Below are positions 1 to 12,100 of a stretch of DNA of 64,000 bases, one piece after another. The notes beneath the pieces were generated by a model, which saw only the letters and a list, made by a program, of their open reading frames with translations, was not told the DNA's origin and did not search any database. The stretch comes from Chelydra serpentina (lineage: Eukaryota; Chordata; Testudines; Chelydridae). The stretch spans positions 9,314,501-9,378,500 of the forward strand of contig JBAIAC010000035.1 of assembly GCA_037349315.1 (NCBI GenBank), given 5' to 3'. Position numbers and translations under genes: made by a program. Each line of letters begins with the position of its first letter. The first letter of the stretch is position 1.

Positions 1-3000
1 TCCCACTCTGCCTTTATTTCTAGACAATTAAGTGAGAGCTTACTATGAGGAGCATCTCCAGTTCTAATCAGTCATGTCATGGTCGCTGGAGAGATCTTTA
101 TAATTGAAATAGTCTCTGTGGGTTTGGAGCCCCAGAAGCCAATTACTATTGATCATCAAATCTTTAGATATTATGAATAAATAAAGAAATAAATAACCAT
201 AGTACCTGAATTGGTCAGAATTTTGCCTTTTCATTGAAAAACAGACCTTCCCCAAATTTCTAAGTTCTGACAAAACTCAAAAATTTTCAAGGAAAACAGA
301 TATTTTCTGTGAAAATTTTTATTGAGTCAAAAACCCAATTTTCCATCCATGGACATTTTTTTAACCAGTCCTAACAGCACAATTCCTCTTTTGTGGCTCC
401 CTGGGCATAGGGGTCAAAACCACGGGGGCTGCCCCACTGGGAGGCACAGAAAGGCGCAATGCCACCTCCACAGCATCATTCTCCCTTCCTCTGCTGAAGC
501 CTCTTCACTGGTTCAGGGACCCCTGCATGGGGAGAAAGTGGGCTATGAGTGAGCGAGAACCATTCTGCACCAGTTCCACAGAGCATCCTCGTAATATACT
601 CAGTCAATAGTCAGTATTAACGTCTGTGCAGAACTTCTCTCTACAGCGAAGAACCCCCCCCCCCACCTCCACCCCGAATGGAGTCATTCTGGGAGCGACA
701 GCAGGGATGCATCCCTTAGGGATTCCATATATTTTGAGGGGTGCTGAAGCCTGTTCTTTTCACAAGTCAGTGGGAGGAGGAAGAGGGGGGCAAATTATGT
801 TTTCCTTGAGAACAAACTGATGAGGACACCATCGCATTTCCAGTTCCCTATACAGGTCATTCCCAAAATACATTCAGCTCTAAGTCATCCAGGTCTCACT
901 TAATAGCACAATAGAGGCCAGTGCAGTGACAGAGACCCTGAGGTCAAGCAACATTGTAGGTGATCCATTCTGCCCATACAGCAGTCCCAGGTCTGGTGAC
1001 ACTTGGGGCATTGCAAAGTATGAAGCCCTCGGAGCAATTAGCCTCCTCTGCTGGGTATTTTGTTGCAAGAGTATCTCACTCCCAATGGACTCTAGAAGCA
1101 GAGGAAAGCAGGGGTCACCAAACCTCACATTTTTTCTTCTCGTTTAAGGTTTTCCTTTTATCATTTTCGCTGCCAACATCTGCTGTCACAGGAAGGAGTC
1201 CTGTGGTGGTGGAACCTGCTGTTCTCATGCCTGAACCTAGAGCCCAGATCACGCTCGTGATGAAACAGGATAACAGCTTTCATTTAGGAAGCTCTGTTCA
1301 TCAGCCCCAGTTCTTACACTAAGCTTGGCCCCTGTCATTGGAAATCTCTTTGTCCTCTTCAGAACCAGGATGTTGTGGTCCAGCTCGTTGTCCATGCATG
1401 GCCTTTTTCTCTATAACTCAAGAGCCTATGTATGTTATCTCTAGGAACTTGATGATCTATACTGAAGCCTTAATACCCCACCTGTACTGCAGGGTTTTGT
1501 TTTATTTTTTGGCTTAAAGAGTAAATGACATGTAAAAACCATTGAGTTCCTATTAAAAAAGACATTCACATTCTGCAGGACATGTGGATCTTAATAAGTC
1601 TTTTTGCTCCTCTAACTTCTGATTCTAGAGCTTTGTTGGCATATATAATTTCTGAAGAATTTCTTTGAAAATTGCTACAATTAATTGATACAATTTTCTC
1701 TAAGACTTGGATCCAGCATCCATTGAACACAATGGCAAAACTCCCACTGCCTCAAAATGTACATAACACATTTATTGAATTTGTATTCTGGGGAGATGGG
1801 GTATGTGCATGTGTATGTGTGTGTGCTTGTCCTGTATACAATTAAGTTTTTTTCCCCACTTCTTACTCTGGGGTTCATTATTTTTTCCTGGAATGCACTT
1901 TTATTTTTCCTTTATGGTTACAAAAAGTAATTTGATGTTCTTAGCTCAAATCAGTGATATGTTAGAGATGATAAATCTCTCGCTAAGCAGAGTGCTATTT
2001 GCTATGAAACAACATGCCTGGATAGTCAAAGAAATCGGGGAGATGACATTTTACTCAGCGTTGTCGGGAAAAAAATCATATCTTCATTTCTGACAGACTG
2101 CTTTTAAACCACCGATTATAATCGAAGCATAAAGATGTCATGGGAAAGAAGATCAAATATGAGACACACGATAAATTAATTTCATCACAGGGAATATTGG
2201 TTTATGTGGTGGTCTTGAAGATGCTAGAGATAAGAATGTAAAGGGCATCATACTATAGTATCCGTTGTTGAAGCTGTTTCATTTTGGTTACATAATTTGA
2301 AGACAGTGGGACAGATTTTGGTCTTTACTGTGGTGTTTTTATACTGCTCTCTTGGAACAAAAAGGCCATCCAGCTGGCCTACACGAACAGCTGGGGATTC
2401 TTTAGATGTGGAAGAATCCCTGGCTGGTGCAGCACCATCTTAGCTATGATTTTAACAGGCTCTATAAAAATCACTAAGAGCCAAATTCAAAGGTGTTGTG
2501 TAAGAAAGAAGTAATGGGTAGGAGCCAAAGTAAGTTTCCATAAGTGAATTTCAGTAAGGAAATCTCAAAGAGTCTAAGTTGACATATGCAGTATGTCCCT
2601 AAGAAAATGTAAATTACACTACATTAAATTGTGTCTAAACTCCCCTGGGATTTGGCCCGGTGCTTGGTCTGGCCCTACAGGATCTGCAGCAGCAGTTATC
2701 CTAGAAATATGGTCCTTAGGTCAGTCCAGAGTACTGCCTTAGTCATGTGGTGGCGTAGGTAACAGAAAGAGATGTAGGTGCAGTGGTCAAGAAGTCCCAT
2801 TGGCTGGCAAACAGGACAGTCCAGGACCCCAACAACTCAACAGGAATGGACTACTTTATGAGACTGTTTCAGAGGACTTTGGTTTAACAAAAGTTAAAGT
2901 CCATTCCTTAGAGTGATTTTTACTTCAAGTCCTGAGTGATGACTAGAGGTGAACGTTGGGGGCTAGTCTCCACTGCAGTCAATGGGGGTAGTACCAGTGA

Positions 3001-3737
3001 CTTCACTGGGAAAGGGATCAAGTCCATAGATGTCCTGGATGTATCCAGCTACTGCATGGGAGTGCAAGGAGGGGCTGGGAGTTCATGAACTCTCATGCTG
3101 TTGCATCCCTGCTCAACATCTGGGGCCTGCTCCCCATGTGTACCAGCGAACTCCATAAGGCATCATTTGTCCCAGGCCCCAGTGACTTTTAAAAGACGGA
3201 GTCTTTAAATTAAATTTCCAGGTCATTAGGGAGCAATTTGGCCTTGTCCTAGGATCTGTGGGAGATCAGGCCCTTAGTTCAAAAGCACACTAAAACAAAG
3301 GATTTTTTTCTCATTTTAAACAGAGTGGGGAAAACAGCAGCCTATGAAATGAACATCCTCGAGCCACTGCACAAGGATTTCAAAAAGATCTTAGTGTGAA
3401 TGCTGATCTGCAAGTAGAGTTATAACTACCCAATGCTGCACCCATATCCTACCTTGCAGCCAGAAAAGCCTAACATGGTCAGGAGACGACAGAAAAACAA
3501 GTATCTGGGAGATGTTATCATCCAGAGAAATTTCCAATCATAACGTCAGATACTGTAACTGGACTCATTTAAAAAGTGTGAACATTTCCATCATGCATTT
3601 TCTCTACCTCAGTCAACTACAACAACAATAGTAATATCTTTACCATTTTTAAAAAAATCAACTCATGACGTGTTTTAAGCCCTTCATTCTTTATTACTTT
3701 GAAGACAGGTTTTAAACCTTTCCAGAGTCAGTCTCCA
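1..3737. other. Downstream flank, no gene recognised
   Basis: No exon, gene or intact repeat was recognised. There is a C-rich run near 654-665 and a short GT-rich tract near 1803-1825. All open frames here are short (120 codons or fewer) and lack family motifs. Confidence 0.6.
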
Positions 3738-3795
3738 CAGACTTGAAGGCCAGCAGGTACCATTATGATTATCTAGTCTGAGCTCCATAACCAAG
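3738..3795 (-). repeat. CR1-type 3' tail relic
   Basis: gacttgaaggccagcaggta, followed by ccattatgattatctagtct, is the reverse complement of the conserved CR1/SINE tail (agactagatnatcannatgg then tcccttctggcct). Confidence 0.55.
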
Positions 3796-4945
3796 CCGTG
3801 GAACTTCACTCCCTAATTTCGGCATCAAACCCACCGCAAAACCGATGCACTGGCTGAGACTCACAGCCAGACAAGAATTCTGTCACTGACCCACCAAAGC
3901 TGCAAAAAGTCTGAGTAGCAAATCTGCGTGAAAGTGTCATGACGCAACCCTGCAGTGTTTTGCTTACGTGTGGCTTTGTTAAACTCAAGCTAAGCTCGTC
4001 AAAAGATTTGTCCAGTGCCTGCAAATGGTTCTGTCACACTGGGCCACATTTTGATCAGACCTGTTTCCTGTAAGCCTGGTCAGCATTTTGAATGAAGCCA
4101 GGCAGAGTTCTGAGTGTTCTCAACTCTTCCAACTGGTTTGTAATAAGCTGCTTTTTCCCGTTTCTTATGACAGGGTATGGCGCCATCATCTGGTCAGTGC
4201 TTTCACTTGGTTTATATTTTACTTCTTTCCCCACCTCGTCTCTTTTCTGTTTTATTATTTAACTTTCTCTCCCCTCCTTCTTTGCCACTGAGGTAATATG
4301 CTACTATGTTTGATGGCCCATTCCTGCAGGCTTCTATTTAATGTGAGTTTGGCTGAGTAAGCACTGAACAGACCTATCTCAGGCTGGCTTGTATTGCTCC
4401 AAACAGAAAAACACCAATAAAAATAACGGTGAGAAACCCATGTTGCTCTCAGTGCTGTATATGCAAGGAGCACTGGAAAGAATAAAGCATAAGAACAAAG
4501 GATTTCAAATACACATTGATTAGCATTTTTAGAAATGTTGCAATACAAGGAAATTCTATAGTGAGATTCTGTTCCCAAATCCCACCAGCTTTCCTCCCAT
4601 AGGCCCCACTCCAGCAAAGCACATGAACATTTGCTGAACTTTGTCTTAAATGTTTTTGCTGGATTGAGTCCTTCCCCTACAATAGCCCCAACATTTTAAA
4701 AATACTAAGCAATCTCAGAGGATCTGTGTCCTAGCCTAAAGTGCCTATTCCACTTGATGTATTTTTAATTAAACAATATTATCCATACACTAAAAGGCCT
4801 AAAGCCTTAACATCCCATCTGCCCTGTAGGAGATTTCCCATCATGCACTGCTTTCCAGGAGCATAGTTGGCTCCAGGATGTACCTTTCAAAAACATGTAT
4901 AACCCATTTCTGCCCACTTCCTCATGCACTTATTCAGACACGTAG
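3796..4945. other. Intergenic, nothing recognised
   Basis: AT-rich sequence without recognised genes. The 120-codon minus-strand ORF at 4255-4617 has no domain or family motif that I can see. Confidence 0.5.
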
Positions 4946-4953
4946 TTCCAATG

Positions 4954-5883
4954 TAGGGTTGCCAACTTTCTAATGGCACAAAACCGAACACCCCTGCCCC
5001 TCCCCTTCCCCGAGGCCCCGCCCCTTTTCTGAGGCCCTACCCCCGCTCATTCCTTCCCCCCCTCCCTCTGTTGTTTGCTCTCTCCCACCCTCACTCACTT
5101 TCACCGGGGCTGGGACAGGGGGTTGGGATGCAGAAGTGAGGGTGAGGGTTCTGGCTGGGGGTGCCGGCTCTGGGGTGGGGCTGGGGATGAGGGCTTTGAA
5201 GTGCAAGAGAGGGCTCTGGGCTGAAGCAGGGGGTTGGGGTGCGGGGGGGGGGGTATGAGCTCTGGGCTGCGGGGTGCAGGCTCTGGGTGGGACCAGAAAT
5301 GAGGGTGTGGGAGAGGGCTCCAGGCTTGGCCAGCAGTTTGGGGTGCAGGAGGGGGCTCAGGGCTGGGGCAGGGGGTTGGGGTGTGGAGGGGAGTGGGGGT
5401 TGTGGGCTCTGGGATGGGGTTTGAGGTGCAGGAGGGGACTCCAGGTTGGGGCAGGGGTGCAGGAGGGAGCTCAGGGTCCCAGGGGCGCTTACCGCAGCTC
5501 CCAGGAAGCGGCTGCCAAGTCCCTGAAGCCCCTAGGCACATGGGTGGCCAGAGAGGCTCCATGCGCTGCCCTCACGCCTGCAGGTGCCACCCCCACAGCT
5601 CCCATTGGTTGCAGTTCCCGGCCAATGGGAGCTGCGGAGCCGGCACTGGGGCAGGCGCAGTGCACAGCGCCTCCCTGGCTGCCCATGCGCCTAGGGGCCG
5701 CAGGGACCTGGTGGCCGCTTCTGGGAGTCGCACGGAGCTAGGGCAGGCAGGGAGCCTGCCTTAGCCCTGGGCCCCTGTTGTGCCACGGACTTTTAATGGC
5801 CCAGTCGTTGGTGCCGACTGGAGCCGCCACAGTCCCTTTTCGACTGGGCATTCTGGTGGAAAACCGAATGCCTGGCAACCCTA
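4954..5883. mobile_element. Non-autonomous hAT-type element, 930 bp, GC-rich
   Basis: Terminal inverted repeats TAGGGTTGCCA and TGGCAACCCTA are flanked by a perfect 8-bp target duplication, TTCCAATG, at 4946-4953 and 5884-5891. The interior (about 5100-5480) is a degenerate G-rich tandem array built on gggttggggtgcaggagggg, with an 11-G run at 5243-5253. No transposase is present. The ORFs of up to about 155 codons are translations of the array. Confidence 0.92.
5100..5480. repeat. G-rich degenerate minisatellite inside the 930-bp hAT element
   Basis: Repeated units of roughly 35-45 bp containing gggttggggtg, caggaggggg and ggctctggg. Strong G/C strand asymmetry and many runs of three or more G suggest G-quadruplex potential. 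Confidence 0.75.
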
Positions 5884-5891
5884 TTCCAATG

Positions 5892-6859
5892 GGATTACTC
5901 ACCTACTCAGCATGAAGAAGGGTGGCAGTATCAGGTCCTTAACTGATATTATGCATTAAAAGAAACCCTAAGGCACAGTGAATAGATGTAATAACATTGC
6001 AGGTGTCAAGCAGTCTTGCTCTGCTTGTATTTCTTAGCCCACAAAATTAAGTTCTATAATGCAGTGGACCTGAGGCATGTTTGTATGTCATTTCTAACAC
6101 AGCTATTCACATTTTTACACAAAAAATAATCAATAGATACACACATCTATGCTACAGGATGAAATGGAATCTCTAGATACATTTGGTACATTTTACAAAT
6201 TGTTTCATGTGATGTAAATTCTCCATATAACTAGGTGAATAATTGTTTGCTTTTGTTCTGTTTATTTTGATCTATATTTTCATCTTTCCATAAAAAAATA
6301 TGTCCCTAGAAATAAAGAGTTAAAGAAAGATCGTCTTCATTCTTTGCTCTCTGCAATGCCATGTGTCAGGGCTAATCACATGTTAATGTGTAAGCTGCCA
6401 GGAAGTGCAATTTTTGGCACCCTCCTTCTAGAGTCCAGCTTTGAGTTAATAGTTAGGCTAGTGTTTCTCAAACAGGGGCTGGTCTTCTGTGTCCAATCCT
6501 GGAGCAGTATTGGGAGAATGTTGGGGATAGGAGCAACCCTATCCAGCCATCCTCAGCTGAAATGGCATGACAGGAGTGGCCAGTTACTGAGCCTTGGAGG
6601 GTGAAATAAAGGAGACAATAGGGAAATCTTGCAGGGCAAACAAATGTGAAGGTTTTATTGGGATCCGGCAGTAAGAGTGGCCCCAGCCACATGGATCCAT
6701 GATGGTGGAGACATTCTTCCTCTGGTAGAGATGGGAATGCTCAGACATGAGGACAGCAGACAGCATGTTCTGCTGGCTCATCCCCCTTTCCTTTGCTGAG
6801 GCTTGATCCTATGCTCATTAAAGCCAATAGTAAAGCTCCCATTGACTTAATGGTGCAGG
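5892..6859. other. Intergenic, nothing clearly recognised
   Basis: No gene. The sequence tagtgtttctcaaacagggg near 6459-6478 resembles the end of a hAT-type MITE (the cagtggttctcaaac class), but a matching opposite end was not identified. Confidence 0.4.
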
Positions 6860-6867
6860 ATCATGGT

Positions 6868-7067
6868 CAATGTTCCCTCTAATTTTTGACAGGCTGTGTG
6901 TGCAAAAAATTTCTTCTGGGCAAATTTTTGACAGGCCACGTGCACAAAAAATTTCTTCTGTGCAAATTGTTGTGCTTCTGTGCAAATGTTTGTGCGTGTG
7001 GTGTTTCACCACGTGCGCGGGGTTTAGGATCTGTGCGTGCGCGCACACGCGCACAGCTTAGAGGGTG
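6868..7067. mobile_element. Short hAT-type MITE (GTTCCCTCTAA class), 200 bp
   Basis: Ends CAATGTTCCCTCTAA and TTAGAGGGTG are partial inverted repeats, flanked by a perfect 8-bp duplication, ATCATGGT, at 6860-6867 and 7068-7075. Inside, the unit gacaggc(n)gtgtgcaaaaaatt is repeated twice, and a 24-nt alternating purine-pyrimidine tract lies at 7032-7055. Confidence 0.85.
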
Positions 7068-7075
7068 ATCATGGT

Positions 7076-8477
7076 TCTAGTTTCTAAGTCTTCTGTGATC
7101 TTTTGCTCTGTGTTGGGAAGAGAAAGGGAGTGCACTGGCCTATTCTTCTCTTTCCAACATTTTAGCAAATAAAACCAAAGTCTGGCTGTTTAAAGCAAAG
7201 ATGCCGTGCAGGGCAGAACAATTCAGATACACAGTTCATAGCAAATCTTCCCATGACTTTCCATTTTAATTCATTCATGTTCCATTTTACACAGAATAGG
7301 CAAATAAGTGACATATAATTTAGTTTGCATTGAAAAGGAAATATTCCCAACCGTCATCCCCATGGGCTCATGCAATATTGTGTCCTTAGATGAGAAGGAT
7401 GTGTTTAAAAGTAGGTAATACGGGAATGAGAGAGAGAATGACACTTTGAATGTAATCAGTGATGGAAGGACTTTTGCTCAGAGGGTGCGTGCACTGGATG
7501 TATTTTGTTATCCATTGATGGAAAACGGACTACTCTGGTTATTCTCAGCAGTAGCAAATGCTAGGCCCAAGAGCAGGCAGCACATGAGCATCCTAGCCCA
7601 GATAGCCGCCTCCCAGTCTGCCTGGTCCTCAAGTGGGGTGAGACTTTGGCCTTGCTTCTACTCCTTTTTAGGCCTTGTGGTAGAGAAACCCTCTTGGCCC
7701 CACTCCCATTTTGTCTTGGGCCCGAGGGGAGGGTCTCAGGGCATAGGGAAAGCCTCCTAGAGCCCACATGCTTAGCAGCTCCTTTCTGGGTTTAGGGGGT
7801 GGGACATTTTGTCCCTGCTTCTAGTCACTGTTCTTCTAATGTTGGAGGGAGGGACAGAGGGAGGCCTGCAACTCCCTGTTTCCTTCTTCTGGCTCGGTGG
7901 AGGGGATTGGGAGCACCCTCCTGACTGCTACTCCATTCCCTTCTCCACTTGTCTTCAGGGGCCACAAGGAGGGGGAACTTCTAGGTATAGTTGCTCCTGT
8001 TTTTCCCCCCCAAAAAACTCATGGAGCAACTTGAGGAAGGGGACCGAGGGGACTTTACCTCAGAGCTCTCAATCTCTGCTCACATAATGCATGGTCCTTC
8101 TGCTCACTATTCTTCTGGCCCCACAGCCCTTCTCCCTAGGGGTACAGGACCACAGTGGGTCCTATTTACTCCCACCTGTCACCAGAAACCTTGCATCTGC
8201 CTCCACTCGCTAGGCTGCAACAGCCTGCACCAGACACTTGTCCCTTAGGAAAGATAGCATGAAGATTTTTTTAAAGTGTAAGCAAGGGCACGAGGACGCT
8301 ATGGTGACACGAGGAAGCTAAAGGCTCAAGGGACACAATAGACCAGACTGAGATCTGATATGAGGACATTCTGCTCCACTGATTTAAACGGGATTACAAG
8401 TACTCGCACTACGTTTGACGCTAAGGCCTATTTTAGAGCCAATGTTTTGGGTCTACTGGGCGCTTTGTCACCTAGAC
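7076..8477. other. Intergenic, nothing recognised
   Basis: No gene or intact repeat was identified. It is GC-richer between about 7600 and 8230, with chance ORFs on both strands. Confidence 0.5.
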
Positions 8478-8550
8478 TAAGTCACTTAGGCCAAGATTTT
8501 CCATGCTGGGTGGCTAACGTTAGGCACCTAAATCCATATTTAGGCATCTT

Positions 8551-8655
8551 AGGGTACGTCTACACTGCAGCTGGGAGAGTCCTTCCCAGTATGGGTAGAC
8601 AGGCCTTCGCTAGCTCTACTGCAGCTAGCATGCTAAAAATAGCAGTGTTAGACCA
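8551..8655 (+). mobile_element. hAT-type MITE fragment
   Basis: Begins agggtacgtctacactgcag, the end signature of a widespread reptile MITE class, and runs on through a glycine-neutral spacer with gggtagacaggcc. No matching right terminus or target duplication was found; it passes straight into a MIR-like SINE. Confidence 0.55.
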
Positions 8656-8689
8656 GATTAGCATGAGCAGAGGCTCACGGGGTCAGGGC

Positions 8690-8886
8690 GGGTTTGAACT
8701 CAGACTATCCCAAGCTGCTGCTGTGTGACCCGAGGCATGTCACTTAGTCTCTCTGCACATCAATTCTCCATCTGTAAAATGGGGGAAATAGCCCTTCCCT
8801 ATCTCACAGGGGTGTCGTGAGGATAAACACATACAAGATTGTGAGAGGCTTAGATACTACGGGGATGGGCCACATAAGTACCTTAG
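8690..8886 (+). repeat. MIR SINE
   Basis: Shows the classic MIR body in order: a gtcacttagtctctctgcac block, then catctgtaaaatgggg, then ctcacaggggtgtcgtgagg and gaggataaacaca. It lies in the region that may be the 3' UTR of SLC25A48 (antisense to it). Confidence 0.85.
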
Positions 8887-9010
8887 ATCGAGGGTTTTCA
8901 GAAGTTCTGGGCAACCACAACTTCCACTGATTTCAGTGATGAGGTGTCAATTTTTAATAGCGTTGGTAGCTCTGAAATCAATAAAGATCTTTGTGAAGCT
9001 GACCTGGATG

Positions 9011-9133
9011 TTAAAGATTGGTCTCAGCTTGGTCTCCTCTTAGTGCTTTGCGTGAAAGTTCATATCCAAGAAACATGGCTGCACTCATCGGGAATCCTCG
9101 CACTGCGTTGACTGTGATGCCCCTAACAAAGAC
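9011..9133 (-). CDS. SLC25A48: SLC25A48 coding exon 7 (stop codon)
   Basis: The last 41 codons: acceptor cccttcttctgaacag, then [20 protein letters not shown] and a tail ending DQAETNL, then TAA at 9013-9011. Helix 6 of the carrier is recognisable ([20 protein letters not shown], residues 271-290). Residue 269 is Val where human has Phe as I recall, in the FxRG motif. A possible weak ATTAAA polyadenylation signal lies at 8958-8953 on the minus strand; the true 3' end is not determined. Confidence 0.95.
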   Translation of the reverse strand, partial: VFVRGITVNAVRGFPMSAAMFLGYELSRKALRGDQAETNL

Positions 9134-12100
9134 CTGTTCAGAAGAGGGAAAGATTACAGCAAAGGAATAGATCAGATATTTTCATGAAGGCAACACCTAG
9201 CTAAAGCATAGTGGAAATGTGATTAACAAAACATTGGAAATTGTGATCAGCTCAGACATTTTGTGAGCTGGAGGAGTTATTGCCTTAGCTCATGCATCTG
9301 TGCATTTTCTATCTGAGCACCAGAGAGTCAAAATATAATATCAAGTTGCTAGTTTGACAGGGCTGCATACATATTCTGCTGTTTGTACAGAATGCCTTCC
9401 AAGCAGCAGTGAGACGCAGGAGGTGGCTCTCAGAAGTTTCTTTTCCTGCAGTGGGTAAAAAGTGGGCTAACTAATACGTGTTTAAATCTTTGTGACCAGA
9501 AAACAGGAAATCTAAATCTTCTTCTTAATCTCCCCTCTCTTATCTGTCTCTCCCTTCCTCTCTTGCACGTGCATCAAAAACTATATTGAACGAGCTGAGA
9601 AAACGAAAGGCAAGATTACAGGGCCTCTTGCCTTTGCAAATGAAGTGCTCAAAGTTCATGAGCTAGTCTTCAGTTGCACTAGAGTTCTGCGTGAGACATT
9701 TAGGACTTGGGGAGAGAGACGAGGTGGTGTTACAATCTGGGTTCAGTCTCCGCTGCAAGCTGGAGAAGCCATAGGTCTCTTCCAAGGATAGCTGGAATGT
9801 CCCTCACCTCTCCCATTCTCAGGTGACATTAACTCACCATCCACATAGCAAGTCACAAGCAGGTGACATAGAACCAGCTACACCTAGAACATAGAGTCTC
9901 CTAGCCGGGCCCTGAATCCAGCCACTAATGACAGGGCAGTTCCCAGTTTCTCCTTCATGGCAGATTTAAGGGCCTGACCCAACAAAGCACTTTAGCACAT
10001 GCTTAAAATTCAAGCACATGAATACTCCTATTGACTTCTGTGGGGTCACTTGTGGGTCTAAGGGTGTAGATGCTTTCCTGGATCAGGACCTATATCCCCA
10101 TGTCTTTGCTAAGTGTTCCATCTCAGTGCAAGTAAAATATTTTGCAGTTTTCTCTTCTGCTTTCACAAAACAATTTCCAGTCTAAGGAAAAATGTACAAT
10201 TGTTCTGTGCCTTATTGAGAATTAGTTCACATGACTCCAGAACAGACTCAACAGCAGTATTTCATATAGGCCAACACTTCCAAATCTGATTTCCTAAATT
10301 CAGGAGCCTAAGTCCATATTTAAGCATCTCTTATTTGGGTGACTAAATATGGATTTAGGTATCCAGATTTGATAATTTTGGTCATCATCTTTTGAACTGG
10401 TGATGTGTTTCTGAGAGTGAAAAAGGCTGCATTTTTGATTGCTTGAACAGTAAAGTGGAAAAGGGGTCATTGTATTAATAACATACTTCACTTCTAGTGC
10501 TAACTTGTATCCTGTTTTAAAATTCTGCCATCCCAAATAGCACTATTGCATAACGCTCACTGTACTAAATCCCAATATCAACTTGATTTTACAAACATTC
10601 CATTTAACTATTTTCAGAATGTTTAGTGGAGTGTTTCAGTTAGCAAGCTACTAACAGAATCAACAATTAAATAAATTCACTGATAAAATTATCACTTATA
10701 TCTAAATTTAGATTACTGAATTTTGGAATAGGACTGGGGACCAAAATCATAGAATCATAGAAGATGAGGGTTGGAAGAGACCTCAAGAGGTCTAGTCTAA
10801 CCCCCTGCTCAAAGCAGGACCAACACCAACTAAATCATCCCAGCCAGGGCTTTGTCAAGCTGGGCCTTAAAAACCTCTAAGGATGGAGATTCCACCACCT
10901 CCCTAGGTAACCCATTTCAGTGCTTCACCACTCTCCTAGTGAAACAGTTTTTCCTAATAGCCAACCTAGACCTCCCGCACTGCAACTTGAGACCATTGCT
11001 CCTTGTTCTGTCATCTGCCACCACTAAGAACAGCTGAGCTCCATCCTCTTTGAAACCCCCCTTCAGGTAACTGAAGGCTGCTATCAAATCCCCCTCACTC
11101 TTCTCTTCTGCAGACTAAATATCCCCAGTTCCCTCAGCCTTTCCTCATAAGTCATGTGCCCCAGCCTCCTAATCGTTTTTGTTTCCCTCCTCTGGACTCT
11201 CTCCAATTTGCCCACATCCTTTCTGTAGTGGGGGGCTCAAAACTGGACGCAATACTCCAGATGTGGCCTCATCAGTGCCAAGTAGAGGGGAATAATCACT
11301 TCCCTCAGTCTGCTGGCAATGCTCCTATTAATGCAGCCCAATATGTTGTTAGCCTTCTTGGCAACAAGGGCACACTGGTGACTCATATCCAGCTTCTTAT
11401 CCACTGTAATCCCCAGGTCCTTTTCTGCAGCACTGCCACTTAGCCAGTCGGTTCCCAGCTACTAGCAGTGCATGGGATTCTTCTGTCCTAAGTGCAGGAC
11501 TCTGCACTTGTCCTTGTTGAACCAGATTTCTTTTAGCCCAGTCCTCCAATTTGTCTAGGTCACTCTAGATCTTATCCCTACCCTCCAGCGTATCTGCCTC
11601 TTCCCCCAGCTTAGTGTCATCCACGAACTTGCTGAGGGTGCAAACCATCCCATCATCCAGATCATTAATGAAGATGTTGAACAAAACCAACCCCAGGACA
11701 GACCCCTGGAGCACTCCGCTTGATACCGGCTACAAAATAAATGCATTAAAAAAATCCTTCAGTCCTTACAAAAGGAAAACTTACAAAAGAAAAAAGGAAT
11801 TTTGCCTAATTGTAGTCCAGTACTAGGAAGTCTATCATTTAAAATAACTAGCTAGCATTATCTTTGAAATTTGCTGATCAAATAATAAGGACCCAGGGAA
11901 CAGAACCCAGCTTTATAAAGCTTGGAACCACTGATAGTCCCACAGTGCCACCAGGAGGCCAAGCAATAGTACACCCAGAGAGCAGTATGCAGAGTAGGCA
12001 TGGCAGGATGTACAGCCCAAGAGATCTAGAGTGACGGTACCCTGTGGCCGTCTGAGTAGCCAAGCACCCTGTTTAACTTCAGGGGTTGCCCCAGGAAGTT

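Noticed and set aside
5101..5741. Several 120-155 codon ORFs rich in proline or glycine
   Set aside because: They read the G-rich minisatellite of the hAT element in different frames on both strands.
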